DNA of 64,000 nucleotides from JAYPHU01 sp038127535 (GCA_038127535.1 JAYPHU010000004.1:1-64000), one strand, 5' to 3'. Counted from the stretch's first letter, positions 34,215 through 43,053 are shown. Notes: generated from the letters alone by a model not told the origin. Made by a program: numbers and translations.

Positions 34215-35396
34215 ATGTTCACGGCCACCAAAGACAAGCCGCTGCAAACCACCACGACCGGCGCCTTGCCGCGCCCGAGCTGGTTCACCGAGAACCTACG
34301 CGGCGTCCCGCTCTCCACCGGACTCGCCCGAAGCGCCTACCGGGAACAGCATTTTGACTGCCTCGCCTGTCATGTAGCGGCCCAACAGAAGGCCGGCATC
34401 GACATTCTGGTGGACGGAGACACTCGGCTGGATGACGACGTGGCGGGACGGAGCTGGGTTAGCTACGCCTATGAACGGATCGACGGGATCGGTGAACCTC
34501 AGGTGGCCGTTCAACCCTACGCCGCCATGGCCGAAAAGGGCCCCGGCGATTACATCTGGGAAGTGATCGAGACCCGGCTCACCCCCGACGTGGAAGGCCC
34601 AATCGGCAAAACCGAGCTGCAGCTTGACCGCGCCTGGAAGGCGGTCGCCGCAATGACCGAGAAGCCGGTGAAGGTCGGTTCCATCTCCGCTCAAGTGGTT
34701 AGCCACATGGTCAACAACAAGCACTACTCCGATCAGCGGGACTTGTTGCTGGCGCTCTCCGAAGCTCTCAATGCGGAGTACCACGCCCTGGCCGATGCCG
34801 GCGCACCCATGGTGCAGATTGAGGAGCCGTCGATCCATCAATCCATGCAAGTGCCCGGCCAGGAAGTCTCCGCCGAACAGTATGTGGAGGCGTTCAACAT
34901 CGAGGTGAAGGGTCTGCGCGAGAAGACCGAGGTCTGGTGCCACACCTGCTGGGGCTCACCCGGCGCGCAGAAAATGTTCCCGGCCAGCGCCTCCTATGAG
35001 AAGGCGCTGCCCTATCTTGATCAATTGGACGTGGATGTGATCACGCTGGAGGGAGCGTCCAACAACGGCATGGATTTTGAGCATTACGGCTCAATGATTT
35101 CCAAGGACAAAAAGATCGCCGTCGGGGTGATCAGTCACCGCACCCTACAGATCGAACGCCCGGAAGAAGTTGCCGATCTGATCCGTAAAGCGCTTAAGTA
35201 TATCGAGCCGGAGCGGCTGATCCTCTCCAGCGACTGCGGCTTCGGTCGCCAAGCCGCCAGCCGCATGCACGCCTTCTACAAGATGGTGTCCATGGTGCGG
35301 GGCGCGAACATGGTCCGCAAAGAGCTCGGCCTGGACGAGGTCTACGTCCCCGCCGCCGATCCCGGCATCTCCATGGTGCCGTTGGCCGAGGGGTAG
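34215..35396 (+). CDS. Cobalamin-independent methionine synthase (MetE C-terminal) family protein
   Basis: A 393-residue zinc-dependent methyltransferase-like barrel corresponding to the C-terminal half of MetE only. The candidate zinc ligands are the His/Cys in VWCHTCWG and the Cys in LSSDCGFGRQA. An N-terminal signature TGALPRPSWFTENLRG is shared with stand-alone MetE-like proteins, which include epoxyalkane-coenzyme M transferases and core methionine synthases. Full MetE is about 750 residues, so the true methyl or thiol substrate is uncertain. The nearby CRP-type palindrome and A+T-rich leader suggest regulation by nutrient state. It converges on the M24 gene. Confidence 0.87.
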   Translation: MFTATKDKPLQTTTTGALPRPSWFTENLRGVPLSTGLARSAYREQHFDCLACHVAAQQKAGIDILVDGDTRLDDDVAGRSWVSYAYERIDGIGEPQVAVQPYAAMAEKGPGDYIWEVIETRLTPDVEGPIGKTELQLDRAWKAVAAMTEKPVKVGSISAQVVSHMVNNKHYSDQRDLLLALSEALNAEYHALADAGAPMVQIEEPSIHQSMQVPGQEVSAEQYVEAFNIEVKGLREKTEVWCHTCWGSPGAQKMFPASASYEKALPYLDQLDVDVITLEGASNNGMDFEHYGSMISKDKKIAVGVISHRTLQIERPEEVADLIRKALKYIEPERLILSSDCGFGRQAASRMHAFYKMVSMVRGANMVRKELGLDEVYVPAADPGISMVPLAEG

Positions 35397-35402
35397 GCTC
35401 TC

Positions 35403-36602
35403 CTACACCTCGAAGATTTTCTGCGGGACCTTGTGGATGCTTTCGCCGGGGCCGTTGCCGCCGATGATGTAGTTGTCGCAGATCCACGAGTGAATGTTCG
35501 CCGTGTTGTAGTTCGGATGGCAGACGATGTTCATGTTCTCTTCGATGGTCATCGTCTCATCGAAGCGGATCAACGGCCGTTCCACCAGATCGTAGCCCTG
35601 ACCGTGGCAATAGAGCCGTTCTTCTTCGGGTCGGCCGTTATCCTTCATGAACTTGTTGAAGGCGTGCCAGATATCGGCACAGGGCGTGCCGGGCTTCAAC
35701 AAATCCAAAGTGAAGCGTTGCGCCTCCAGGGTGAACGCGTGCTCGTCATGGGATTCTTGCGGTGCTTTGCCGACGCAGATTGAGCGGCCGATCTCAGTGA
35801 AGAAGCCGCCGGCGCCGTTATTCTCCACCAGCATGTTGAACATATCCCCTTCCTTGATCACTCGGTTCTGATTGTGCCGGGGACCAAGCGCCGCCGGCTG
35901 GCCAGGCGTATAGGACTGGCAGAGATAAATCCCCTGCTCGCTGCCCAGGTTGTGGCCGACGTGCAGCGCGATGGCGGCGACGTCCGAGTCCTTCATGCCC
36001 GGCTTGATCTCCTTGATCACCGCTTCCATCGCGGCGTCCTGCTGAGCGGCCGTTCCCTTGATGAATTCGATCTCTTCCTCGCTTTTAATCACCTTGATCT
36101 GATCCATCATTTCCGACGCTTCCACATACGTTGCGTTGGGGAATTGGCGCTTCACGTAATCCACCAGCGCGAAAGACATCTGGTAGGTGCCGACCAGGCC
36201 GATGGTGCCGTTTTTAAAGGGCTCCAGCGCTTTGCAGGCGAGTTCCGGATCGTAGTCGCGGGTGTACGGCGCGGATTCATATGACGGCGTCGCCAGCATC
36301 CGCTTCGTGCCCCGGTGGAACCCGTCGCCGCCCTTGGGGTCCAATTCCCGGTCCATGCCGTGAGGGCCCTGGTTCACCTGGGTCATGAAGTCGTCCTTGG
36401 GGAACACGATGGTCACCGGATAGCCGTTAGTGGCCGGCAGGTCGGAGACGTACTTGGTATAGCCGCCCATGTAATCGTTGTTGTTCTGCATCAACAGAAC
36501 ATCGATGCCTTCTTTCTCCATGCCGGCACGGATGGCGGCCCAGCGGCGCTCCATCTCCGCGTCGGAAATCGGTTTGTTCAGGCGTTCAGACATTTGGGCC
36601 AT
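35403..36602 (-). CDS. M24 (creatinase/aminopeptidase P) family protein with atypical metal site
   Basis: A 399-residue pita-bread fold protein: an N-terminal creatinase-like domain (about 15-165) and a C-terminal M24 domain. The five standard metal ligands (Asp, Asp, His, Glu, Glu) are not conserved. The first two positions are near E260 and E270 (LVENNGAGGFFTEIGR), the His is H333 in CHGQGYD, the usual Glu after it is replaced by IVCHP (360-363), and the last is D376 in ICDNY. It is therefore probably a hydrolase or lyase of a small amidine, amide or sulfonium compound rather than a peptidase. A GGAGGAG ribosome site precedes the ATG. It lies 28 bases after a 2-hydroxyacid dehydrogenase on the same strand. 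Confidence 0.82.
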   Translation of the reverse strand: MAQMSERLNKPISDAEMERRWAAIRAGMEKEGIDVLLMQNNNDYMGGYTKYVSDLPATNGYPVTIVFPKDDFMTQVNQGPHGMDRELDPKGGDGFHRGTKRMLATPSYESAPYTRDYDPELACKALEPFKNGTIGLVGTYQMSFALVDYVKRQFPNATYVEASEMMDQIKVIKSEEEIEFIKGTAAQQDAAMEAVIKEIKPGMKDSDVAAIALHVGHNLGSEQGIYLCQSYTPGQPAALGPRHNQNRVIKEGDMFNMLVENNGAGGFFTEIGRSICVGKAPQESHDEHAFTLEAQRFTLDLLKPGTPCADIWHAFNKFMKDNGRPEEERLYCHGQGYDLVERPLIRFDETMTIEENMNIVCHPNYNTANIHSWICDNYIIGGNGPGESIHKVPQKIFEV

Positions 36603-36630
36603 GGTTTTCTCCTCCGGCGGCGGGCCGCGC

Positions 36631-37572
36631 TTAGCGCTCGACCACGTTAATCATGTTCTCAGGTTTACCGTCCACCCAGGCTCGAAGGTTAGGTTCGATG
36701 ACGGTCAGAATGCGTTCGGCATACATATCGCTACGCCCGCCGACAAAGGGCGTGATGAATACATTGTCCATGTCCCATAGCGGCGAGTCGTCGGGTAGCG
36801 GCGATTCCTCAAAGACATCCAAGCCGGCGGCCGCGATCTTACCCTCATTCAGGGCGGCGATCAGCGCATCCTCGTCGACGACACCACCGCGCGCCACGTT
36901 GATCAGACACGCGTCGGGCTTCATCGCATCAAAGACGTCGGCGTTGATAATCTTGTGGGTTTCCTCGCTGTAAGGAACCAAAGCCACTAGGAAATCCGCG
37001 TCGGCCAGAGCTTCAGCCATATTGTCACGGGCGAAGACTTTGTTGATGCCGGGCACCGGCCGATCGGTGCGGGAAATGCCATAGACCGTCATGCCCAGAG
37101 CCTTGAACACGCCCGCCATATGTTCGCCGATGGCGCCGAGCCCCAGGATGGCGACCGTTCTTGTGTCCAGCACCCTGGGCAGGAAACGGTCCCACACATG
37201 CTCTTCCTGGTTTTTGGTCAGCCGGCGCACCTGGCGATAAAGCGCCAGCATGTGCATCAGAGTGATCTCGGTCATTTGGGGACCGTGAATGCCGCGCCCA
37301 TTGGTCAGAACAATATCCGTGCGGCCGCCCAACGGTTCGACCAGATGATCAGTGCCGGTTATATTGCACTGCATCCATTTGAGGTTTTTCGCCCCGGCGG
37401 CCATCTCGGCGGTCAGCCAGCGGCCGATGGATATGATAACTTCCGTCTCGGGTATATGGGGAGCGACTTCATCGCCATCGGTGGCGTAGGTGAAGTCCAC
37501 GTCCGGAAAACTGGGTTCCAGGAAATTCTGGTATTTCTGGTATTCGTTATCGACGACGAGGACCTTGGTCAT
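36631..37572 (-). CDS. D-2-hydroxyacid dehydrogenase family protein lacking the catalytic His
   Basis: A 313-residue member of the D-2-hydroxyacid dehydrogenase family. It has the NAD-binding motif GLGAIG, catalytic Arg in NVARGGVVDED and Glu in DVFEESPLP. The catalytic His normally found in TPHxxG is F276 here (TPFVGG, codon TTT on the coding strand at 36745-36747). Loss of this acid/base residue should weaken or change the reaction. It is co-directional with and 28 bases upstream of the M24 gene, so the two probably share a pathway. A GGGGAG site precedes the start. Confidence 0.86.
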   Translation of the reverse strand: MTKVLVVDNEYQKYQNFLEPSFPDVDFTYATDGDEVAPHIPETEVIISIGRWLTAEMAAGAKNLKWMQCNITGTDHLVEPLGGRTDIVLTNGRGIHGPQMTEITLMHMLALYRQVRRLTKNQEEHVWDRFLPRVLDTRTVAILGLGAIGEHMAGVFKALGMTVYGISRTDRPVPGINKVFARDNMAEALADADFLVALVPYSEETHKIINADVFDAMKPDACLINVARGGVVDEDALIAALNEGKIAAAGLDVFEESPLPDDSPLWDMDNVFITPFVGGRSDMYAERILTVIEPNLRAWVDGKPENMINVVER

Positions 37573-37687
37573 CTCTCCCCTGCATTCCTTTATTGTGGGG
37601 GCAGTCTACTGAGCGGGATTGGGGCGTGGCAAGGCAATAGAGGCGGCGAACTTGCCGCCGAATGTGGATTGGGCGTATCCTCTCTTG

Positions 37688-37972
37688 ATGCGCTTGATCC
37701 TTCTCACCACATTTCTGCTTTTTGCGCTTATGCCGGCTGCGCGGGCGAGCGACACATGCACTTGCCAGTATTTCGGCCAGCACCTGAAACTCGGCACCAC
37801 GATCTGTATGAAATCCTGGAAAGGCCAGCGCATCGCCACCTGAGGCATGACCCTCAACAATACCGCCTGGAAGATCAGTGACACGCCGTACGATCAGGTC
37901 GCCGCCAAGTCGCCGGCGCGCGATAACGCATCGGTGGCGGTCGCCACCCTCGAAAAGCTTCTGAACAAATAA
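37688..37972 (+). pseudogene. Small secreted Cys-containing protein interrupted by in-frame TGA
   Basis: The frame starts with a signal peptide (MRLILLTTFLLFALMPAARA) and a CTCQYFGQ segment, then meets TGA at 37841-37843 after 51 codons. The same frame continues for 42 sensible codons (GMTLNNTAWKISDTP ... LEKLLNK) to TAA at 37970. In proteins of this small family as I remember them, the interrupted position (IAT-x-GM) is a Cys, so one base change (TGC or TGT to TGA) explains the stop. It is either a nonsense-broken gene, a sequencing error, or a UGA recoded as selenocysteine. I see no convincing SECIS hairpin in the 60 bases after the TGA. Confidence 0.6.
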
Positions 37973-37981
37973 AAAATGAAA

Positions 37982-38272
37982 CTAGGGCGCAGCAACGACG
38001 CGGCTATAGGCGGCGCTGCCCCCCGGATGCATATCAGCGAGGCTCCAAGTATCGTCCTGTCGTGCCAAAAGCCAATTTGTGTCTTCCAGACCGTCCGCGC
38101 TCTCGAATTCATGGAAGATGACATGCCGGGGCGCGCCTTCCGCCGCCAGATACCGCCGCACCCGGGCAAGAACCGCCACTTTTTCACAGGCCGGCAGGTA
38201 TTCGGTGACAAACCAGATATTAAAAGCCTGGGCGTTTTGGGCCGCTAGACCAAACCGGTCAGAATGGATCAC
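37982..38272 (-). CDS. Small hypothetical protein coupled to a response regulator
   Basis: A 96-residue protein starting with GTG that I do not recognise. Its composition is normal for a soluble protein (NIWFVTEYLPACEKVAVLAR, then HVIFHEFESADGLEDTNW). It overlaps the stop of the upstream receiver protein by 4 bases (GTGA), typical of translational coupling. It has no signal peptide or membrane segment. The pairing hints that it is the output or partner of the receiver, but that is inference. Confidence 0.5.
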   Translation of the reverse strand: MIHSDRFGLAAQNAQAFNIWFVTEYLPACEKVAVLARVRRYLAAEGAPRHVIFHEFESADGLEDTNWLLARQDDTWSLADMHPGGSAAYSRVVAAP

Positions 38273-38868
38273 CGGGGCAAAGCCGGGTACACCGCCGGCA
38301 AGTTCGGGACCGGTCCAGGACAGCGTATACCGGTCGGGCCGCCGAACACATTCGGATTACTGAAGGCGACGTCTACGATGGTGCAGACGTTGAAGGGCTT
38401 GGTGATGTAGCCGTCAAATCCGGCCTTTAGGTCCCGTTCGATGTCGAATGGCATGGCCGCCGCCGTCAGTGCCACGACGGGGATGTCCTTGGTGGTGAGA
38501 TCGGCGCGCAACTGATCCAGAATTTCGTAGCCGTCGCAGTCGATCAACTTGAGATCAAGGAAGATCAAATCGGGATGGACCTTGCTGGCGTGCTCGAGCG
38601 CGGCTTCCGCACCGCTGACACAGGAAAGATTAACGGGATGCGCCCCGAGCACCTCTTCCATCAACAGAATATTGGTCTCGTCGTCCTCAACGTAGAGGAT
38701 GTTTCGTTTCTCGGTTATTGAGTGGCCGCCCTTGTCGTCCGTTTGCCGATGGATAGACCTTACCGGCGGAACGGAACATGGGCATAAAGGCGCGGTGACA
38801 CGCACATGGACGGATGTAACAAAGCCCAAACTTTTTATGTCGAAAGCTTGATTACGGGCGGGAATCAA
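38269..38868 (-). CDS. CheY-like response regulator, start uncertain
   Basis: The receiver domain spans about residues 55-175 of the longest frame: acidic pair in ILYVEDDETN, phosphoacceptor Asp in LIFLDLKLIDCDGYE, Thr in VALTAAAM and Lys in ITKPFN. This belongs to the single-receiver or hybrid-kinase type with KPF. The about 50 residues before it have no ATG; only TTG/GTG codons are available (38868, 38805), and the leader is low in similarity to known proteins. The last about 25 residues (FGGPTGIRCPGPVPNLP) also look non-domain. No kinase is adjacent. Confidence 0.65.
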   Translation of the reverse strand: MIPARNQAFDIKSLGFVTSVHVRVTAPLCPCSVPPVRSIHRQTDDKGGHSITEKRNILYVEDDETNILLMEEVLGAHPVNLSCVSGAEAALEHASKVHPDLIFLDLKLIDCDGYEILDQLRADLTTKDIPVVALTAAAMPFDIERDLKAGFDGYITKPFNVCTIVDVAFSNPNVFGGPTGIRCPGPVPNLPAVYPALPR

Positions 38869-38882
38869 CGTGAAAATACGCC

Positions 38883-40082
38883 ATGTCCCGCGATAAATTG
38901 AACTTTCTGTTTCTCAATATCGGTCATCTCTACGACCACTACTTCGTTTTGATCTTTGCGACGGTGGCGGCGCTGACGCTCGCCAGTGAATGGAATATGA
39001 GCTACGCGGCGCTGATTCCCTACGCCACACCAGGCTTTATCGCCTTCGGCATGTTTGCCGTGCCGGTCGGCTGGATGGCCGACAAGTGGGATCGGCGGCA
39101 CATGATGACGGTCTTTTTTATCGGCATCGGCGCAAGTGCCATGGCCACCGCCGCCGCAGAGTCGCCCCTGCAAATCGGCATCGGGCTCTTTTGCATCGGC
39201 ACCTTCGCCGCCATCTATCACCCGGTCGGCCTCGCCCTTGTCGTGGAAGGCCAGACCAAGACCGGCGTGATTCTGGCGGTCAACGGCATCTGGGGCAATT
39301 TCGGCGTCGGCGTCGCGGCGATGGCGACCGGCATCCTGATAGATTTGGCGGGTTGGCGGGCGGCTTTTCTGGTTCCGGGCGCCCTATCCATCGCCACGGG
39401 ACTCCTCTACGCGGTGTTTGTCAGCCGTGACCCTGGAACGACGACTACGACAGACAAGAAAACCAAACCCTCCCTCGCCGGCGTTGAACGCCGCACGATC
39501 ATTCATATCTTCGCCGTGATCTTTTTCTCCACGGCCGTGGGCGGTCTGGCATTTCAAAGCACAACATTTGCGCTGCCGAAAATCTTCGACGAACGCCTAA
39601 GCGATATAGCCGGCACAGCCACCCTGGTCGGGACCTTCGCCTTTCTCGTTTTCACGGTCGCCGCCATCGCACAGTTGATCGTTGGTTATTTCACCGACCG
39701 CTATTCGGTGCGATGGGTGTTCGGTGCCTTGGCCGTCACGCAAGCTATATTCTACCTGGCCATGCAGGATCTGACCGGTTGGCCGGCGTTGATTGTCTCG
39801 GTCATCGTAATGATGGCCGTGTTTGGCCAAATCCCCATCAACGACGTGCTGGTCGGACGTATCTCTACCGAGGAATGGCGCAGCCGCGTATTCGCCTTCC
39901 GCTATCTGGTGACCTTCACGGCTATGGCGTCCACCTTGCCGATCATCGCCTGGCTTCACGCCACATGGGGATTCACCGCCCTGTTCGGCGTGCTGGCCGC
40001 CGCGGCGACGGCCATGCTCTGCGCCGTGGTGACCCTGCCGGGCTCTACCGTAATCACCGGAAAACCGGCGCCTGCGGAGTAA
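38883..40082 (+). CDS. MFS transporter
   Basis: A 399-residue major-facilitator protein with about 12 membrane helices. The loop 2-3 signature is seen as GWMADKWDRRHMM, and its repeat in the second half as GYFTDRYSVRWVF. There is a hydrophilic central loop at about residues 180-205 (PGTTTTTDKKTKPSLAG). Substrate is unknown; the layout is that of small-molecule or drug exporters and of carboxylate importers. It is divergent from the receiver gene and converges on the alpha/beta hydrolase 3 bases later. Confidence 0.9.
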   Translation: MSRDKLNFLFLNIGHLYDHYFVLIFATVAALTLASEWNMSYAALIPYATPGFIAFGMFAVPVGWMADKWDRRHMMTVFFIGIGASAMATAAAESPLQIGIGLFCIGTFAAIYHPVGLALVVEGQTKTGVILAVNGIWGNFGVGVAAMATGILIDLAGWRAAFLVPGALSIATGLLYAVFVSRDPGTTTTTDKKTKPSLAGVERRTIIHIFAVIFFSTAVGGLAFQSTTFALPKIFDERLSDIAGTATLVGTFAFLVFTVAAIAQLIVGYFTDRYSVRWVFGALAVTQAIFYLAMQDLTGWPALIVSVIVMMAVFGQIPINDVLVGRISTEEWRSRVFAFRYLVTFTAMASTLPIIAWLHATWGFTALFGVLAAAATAMLCAVVTLPGSTVITGKPAPAE

Positions 40083-40085
40083 ATC

Positions 40086-41303
40086 CTAGAAGTAAGCCTC
40101 TCCCGGTCCGACGGTCGGTTCCCAATCGCAATCGCCGAAGGGACCATCGCCGCCGTTCTTCACATAGGCGATCCGATCCTTGTTCGTTTTGCCTTCCACC
40201 ATAGCCCGGTAAAGCCAGTCGACGATGTAGTGGTGGCAGTCTAGCCCGCCCAAGTTCGGAATGCCCCAGAGTGGGTGGAACTGATCTTCAATCACCCACA
40301 TTTCCTTGTTCGTTGTCAGGTCTTGGTAGACCTCGATCGCGTCTTCCAGCGGACACAAGGGATCGAACTCCCCGGTCACCAGCAGCGTCGGGCACTGCAC
40401 TTTGTCCATATAGCCCTTCACCGTCATCTTTTCCGCCATGGCGTCGAATTCTTCTTCATCCTCCATGCCGGCCATGTACATGAACACCTGCTTAAAGCGC
40501 GGCGAGGATTGGGAGAAAATCGTGTTGTTCGGGTTGAAGCAGGCCACACCGCTGGCCAGGGCCGCCGGCCGGTGGTCATAGCTGGCGAGACGCAAGGACC
40601 AATAACTGCCCATGCTGACGCCGTAGACCCCGATCTTGTCGGAATCGATTTCTTCACGATTCTGCAGATAGTCCATCACCGCCGCGCCGGCGCGTTCGTA
40701 ATTGTCGCCGACGGCCCGGATTTTCTGGATGTTGGAATTACCCTGGCCCGGCCCGTCCATGGAGAGGATATGCATGCCCCGGTTGATGGCCGGGTTGTTC
40801 ATCACCTTGGGGAACGCCTCTTTCGTCTGATCCATACCGGGCACATAGATCACGCAGGGCGCCTTGCGCCGGTCGGGCAGGAGGTGCAGCAGGCACGAGA
40901 TAGTCTTGCCGTCATCGAAGGGCACCTCGACCCGCTCGATCGGATAGGGCGCGGTCTCCGACCGCCGGTCGACCATCTCATTCAGCTTGGCGTAGGTGCT
41001 CAGCTTGACCGGGTTATCATCGTAAAAGATCGGGTGCTGAGACATGCGATAGGCTTCGATCGCATGGTCGTAATGCTCGGTCGCCGTGGCATTGAAGCCT
41101 TGCGCCTGGGCCTGTTTACCCAAAGCCTCATCATGCTCTGCCTTTTGCCGCCACATTTTCGGCAGCATTCGGTAGTTGTGGGCGCGTTTCGGTGTCTCCC
41201 AATCGTCCCTTTCAAAGTTCTGCACGCGGCCCCGCATGTTAAGCGCAAGGTCCAGCATCCATTGCTGATTGTCGCGGCGTGTTCTGAGATTATTGACCGG
41301 CAT
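40086..41303 (-). CDS. Alpha/beta hydrolase of the FrsA/pseudooxynicotine-hydrolase-like type
   Basis: A 405-residue serine hydrolase with a long helical N-terminal extension (about 1-130) before the alpha/beta core. The nucleophile elbow is GVSMGS, the acid is in GEFDPLCP and the His in DQFHPLWG. The layout matches hydrolases such as 2,6-dihydroxypseudooxynicotine hydrolase and other C-C bond or ester hydrolases that use an N-terminal cap. The substrate is unknown. A long intergenic region precedes it. Confidence 0.87.
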   Translation of the reverse strand: MPVNNLRTRRDNQQWMLDLALNMRGRVQNFERDDWETPKRAHNYRMLPKMWRQKAEHDEALGKQAQAQGFNATATEHYDHAIEAYRMSQHPIFYDDNPVKLSTYAKLNEMVDRRSETAPYPIERVEVPFDDGKTISCLLHLLPDRRKAPCVIYVPGMDQTKEAFPKVMNNPAINRGMHILSMDGPGQGNSNIQKIRAVGDNYERAGAAVMDYLQNREEIDSDKIGVYGVSMGSYWSLRLASYDHRPAALASGVACFNPNNTIFSQSSPRFKQVFMYMAGMEDEEEFDAMAEKMTVKGYMDKVQCPTLLVTGEFDPLCPLEDAIEVYQDLTTNKEMWVIEDQFHPLWGIPNLGGLDCHHYIVDWLYRAMVEGKTNKDRIAYVKNGGDGPFGDCDWEPTVGPGEAYF

Positions 41304-41540
41304 CTAGGCCTCCCCTGTGGTGTGTATGCATGTTGGTCCGGACGAGATTGATCCCCAAATTCTGCCGGTTTACTGCGGGTTTTCAAGCAGCAATTGAATC
41401 AACATTAAGGAGAGCATCGTCCGGGACTATCGATTTCGGATACCCATAATGCAAACCGATCTGCGACTCGTCTACATATGATGAAACTCAAAAATATCTC
41501 TGTGTAAGTGAACGAACGGGAAAAACGAGGGCTCTTTGCG
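41304..41540. other. Intergenic region with divergent promoters
   Basis: About 237 bases between the minus-strand hydrolase and the plus-strand small secreted protein. It is more A+T-rich than the surroundings near 41460-41510. I see no repeat, RNA gene or clear operator in it. Confidence 0.4.
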
Positions 41541-41771
41541 ATGTCTAGGTTAAAAACTGTTGCCATGATGGCCATAGGGGCCGTTTTGGCGTCCGCATTT
41601 CTGTTGCCGGCAATCGGCGCGCACGCCGCCAAGGCGATGGCCGCAGCTTTGAAGGGCAAGGTATCAAATTATCTCAGGGGCCTGAACTACGGTGAATGGA
41701 CGAACTGGATCAAAACTGTCGACGGCGTGAAGCAGCAGCTCAACCGCCGGGTGGAAGTCATTTTCAAATAA
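41541..41771 (+). CDS. Small secreted protein of unknown function
   Basis: A 76-residue product with an N-terminal signal peptide (MSRLKTVAMMAIGAVLASAF, cleaving near GAHA-AKA). The mature part is only about 45 residues, basic, with LKGKVSNYLRGLNYGEWTNW and a basic C-terminus. The ATG at 41541 starts the signal peptide; an earlier in-frame start at 41508 would spoil it. A strong intrinsic terminator follows 21 bases after the stop, supporting a real single-gene transcript. I do not recognise the family. Confidence 0.65.
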   Translation: MSRLKTVAMMAIGAVLASAFLLPAIGAHAAKAMAAALKGKVSNYLRGLNYGEWTNWIKTVDGVKQQLNRRVEVIFK

Positions 41772-41792
41772 CAGACTTCCAGCGAACACTGG

Positions 41793-41830
41793 AAAAGGCC
41801 TCGTCCCACCGGCGAGGCCTTTTTCTTTTC
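41793..41830 (+). terminator. Strong intrinsic terminator
   Basis: AAAAGGCCTCG and CGAGGCCTTTT form an 11-bp stem with a 9-base loop, followed by TTTCTTTTC. The A-run before and T-run after allow it to work in both directions, ending the small secreted gene and possibly the convergent CoA-transferase. Confidence 0.9.
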
Positions 41831-41870
41831 TGCATATTTTGAGCGCTGCCCGGCCCGAAAGATGCCGAGA

Positions 41871-42995
41871 CTAGGCAAACTCCCGGCGGATGGCCTCGGA
41901 ATTCTCGCCGATCGCCGGCACGCGGCCCAGCCGATCCAACGGTTCCCCCCGGACCTTGGCGGGCGGCGCTGGGATATCAGCTGGGCCAGTCTCTGTGTCC
42001 ACGGTCACCCGGCGGAGATCACCGTGATTGGAGAGCCCCTCGATGGAGTTCACTCGGCCGAACGCGATCCGCACCGCCGAGAGCTTCTCCGCTAGCTCCG
42101 ACGCCGTGTGCATTTTGAAGACCTCGGCGATGTCCCGTTCCAGATCGGGCAAGTTAGCCACGCGGGAGATATTATCTTTATAAGGCCCCTCTTCAGCCAA
42201 CTCCGGCCGCTCCAAAATATCCTTTGCAAAGACCGCCCATTCCCGATTGTTCTGAACGGAAATGACAATCTTTTCACCGTCCCGGGTCTCAAAAAACGTG
42301 TATGGCGCGACGGATGGATGCCTGAGACCCACCCGCCCTGGGGCCCTGCCGCCATAGTCCTGATGCAGCAGCGGCACCGCCATCCAGTCCGCCATGCCGT
42401 CGAACAAAGAACACGACAGCCCCTTCCCTTCGCCCGTCTGTTCCCGCTCCAACAAGGCCAGCAGGATCGCAGAGTGCGAGTACATACCGGCGGCAATGTC
42501 GCAGACTGAAACGCCCACCCGGCCCGGCTCCTGCGGTGAGCCGGTGATAGACGCCAATCCGGTCTCCGCCTGGACCAGCATGTCATAGGCCTTCATGTCC
42601 CGGGACGGCCCGTCCTCCGCATAGCCGGAAATATCGCAAGTGATCAGCCGTGGGTATTGCGCGCGTAGTTCGTCGGAGTCGAACCCAGCCCTGGCCGCGG
42701 CGCCGGGCGCCAGGTTCTGCACGAACACATCCGCCTTCGCGATCATCCGGTTCAGTAAAGCCTTGTCGTCCGAATTCTTGATATCCAGCACCATGGACTC
42801 CTTGCCCCGGTTGAGCCAGACGAAGTAGCTGCTTCCCCCGTGGACCACATCGTCATAGCCCCGGGCGAAATCGCCGACATCCCGTTCAATCTTGATCACC
42901 CGCGCGCCGGCGTCGGCCAGCCGCGACGTGCAATAGGGCGCAGCGACCGCCTGTTCCAACGCGATGACGAGCACATTTTCCAGGGGCAATCCCAT
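41871..42995 (-). CDS. CaiB/BaiF-family (class III) CoA-transferase
   Basis: A 374-residue formyl-CoA/CaiB-type transferase. Family marks are ADAGARVIKIERDVGDFARG, then NRGKESMVLDIK, FVQNLAPGAAARAGF, and the active-site Asp in KAYDMLVQAETG. It moves CoA between two organic acids via an aspartyl-CoA adduct. The divergent CitE-like lyase 58 bases away suggests a pathway in which a dicarboxylic acid is loaded with CoA and cleaved, as in itaconate, mesaconate or citramalate use. The exact acids are not predictable. Confidence 0.92.
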   Translation of the reverse strand: MGLPLENVLVIALEQAVAAPYCTSRLADAGARVIKIERDVGDFARGYDDVVHGGSSYFVWLNRGKESMVLDIKNSDDKALLNRMIAKADVFVQNLAPGAAARAGFDSDELRAQYPRLITCDISGYAEDGPSRDMKAYDMLVQAETGLASITGSPQEPGRVGVSVCDIAAGMYSHSAILLALLEREQTGEGKGLSCSLFDGMADWMAVPLLHQDYGGRAPGRVGLRHPSVAPYTFFETRDGEKIVISVQNNREWAVFAKDILERPELAEEGPYKDNISRVANLPDLERDIAEVFKMHTASELAEKLSAVRIAFGRVNSIEGLSNHGDLRRVTVDTETGPADIPAPPAKVRGEPLDRLGRVPAIGENSEAIRREFA

Positions 42996-43053
42996 GAGTG
43001 GTCCGTTTTTTTAGTGTACCTGGGCCATTACCACTAATAAAGTGCTGCGCGTT

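Noticed and set aside
35403..36602. DMSP lyase DddP
   Set aside because: DddP is also an M24 relative, but it keeps most canonical metal ligands; here the Glu after the His is replaced by IVCHP and the Asp ligands by Glu, so a specific DddP call is not justified.
37844..37910. SECIS element after the in-frame TGA
   Set aside because: Only a weak 4-bp GATC stem with a large loop is visible at about 30 bases; no compact hairpin with the expected G-rich apical loop.
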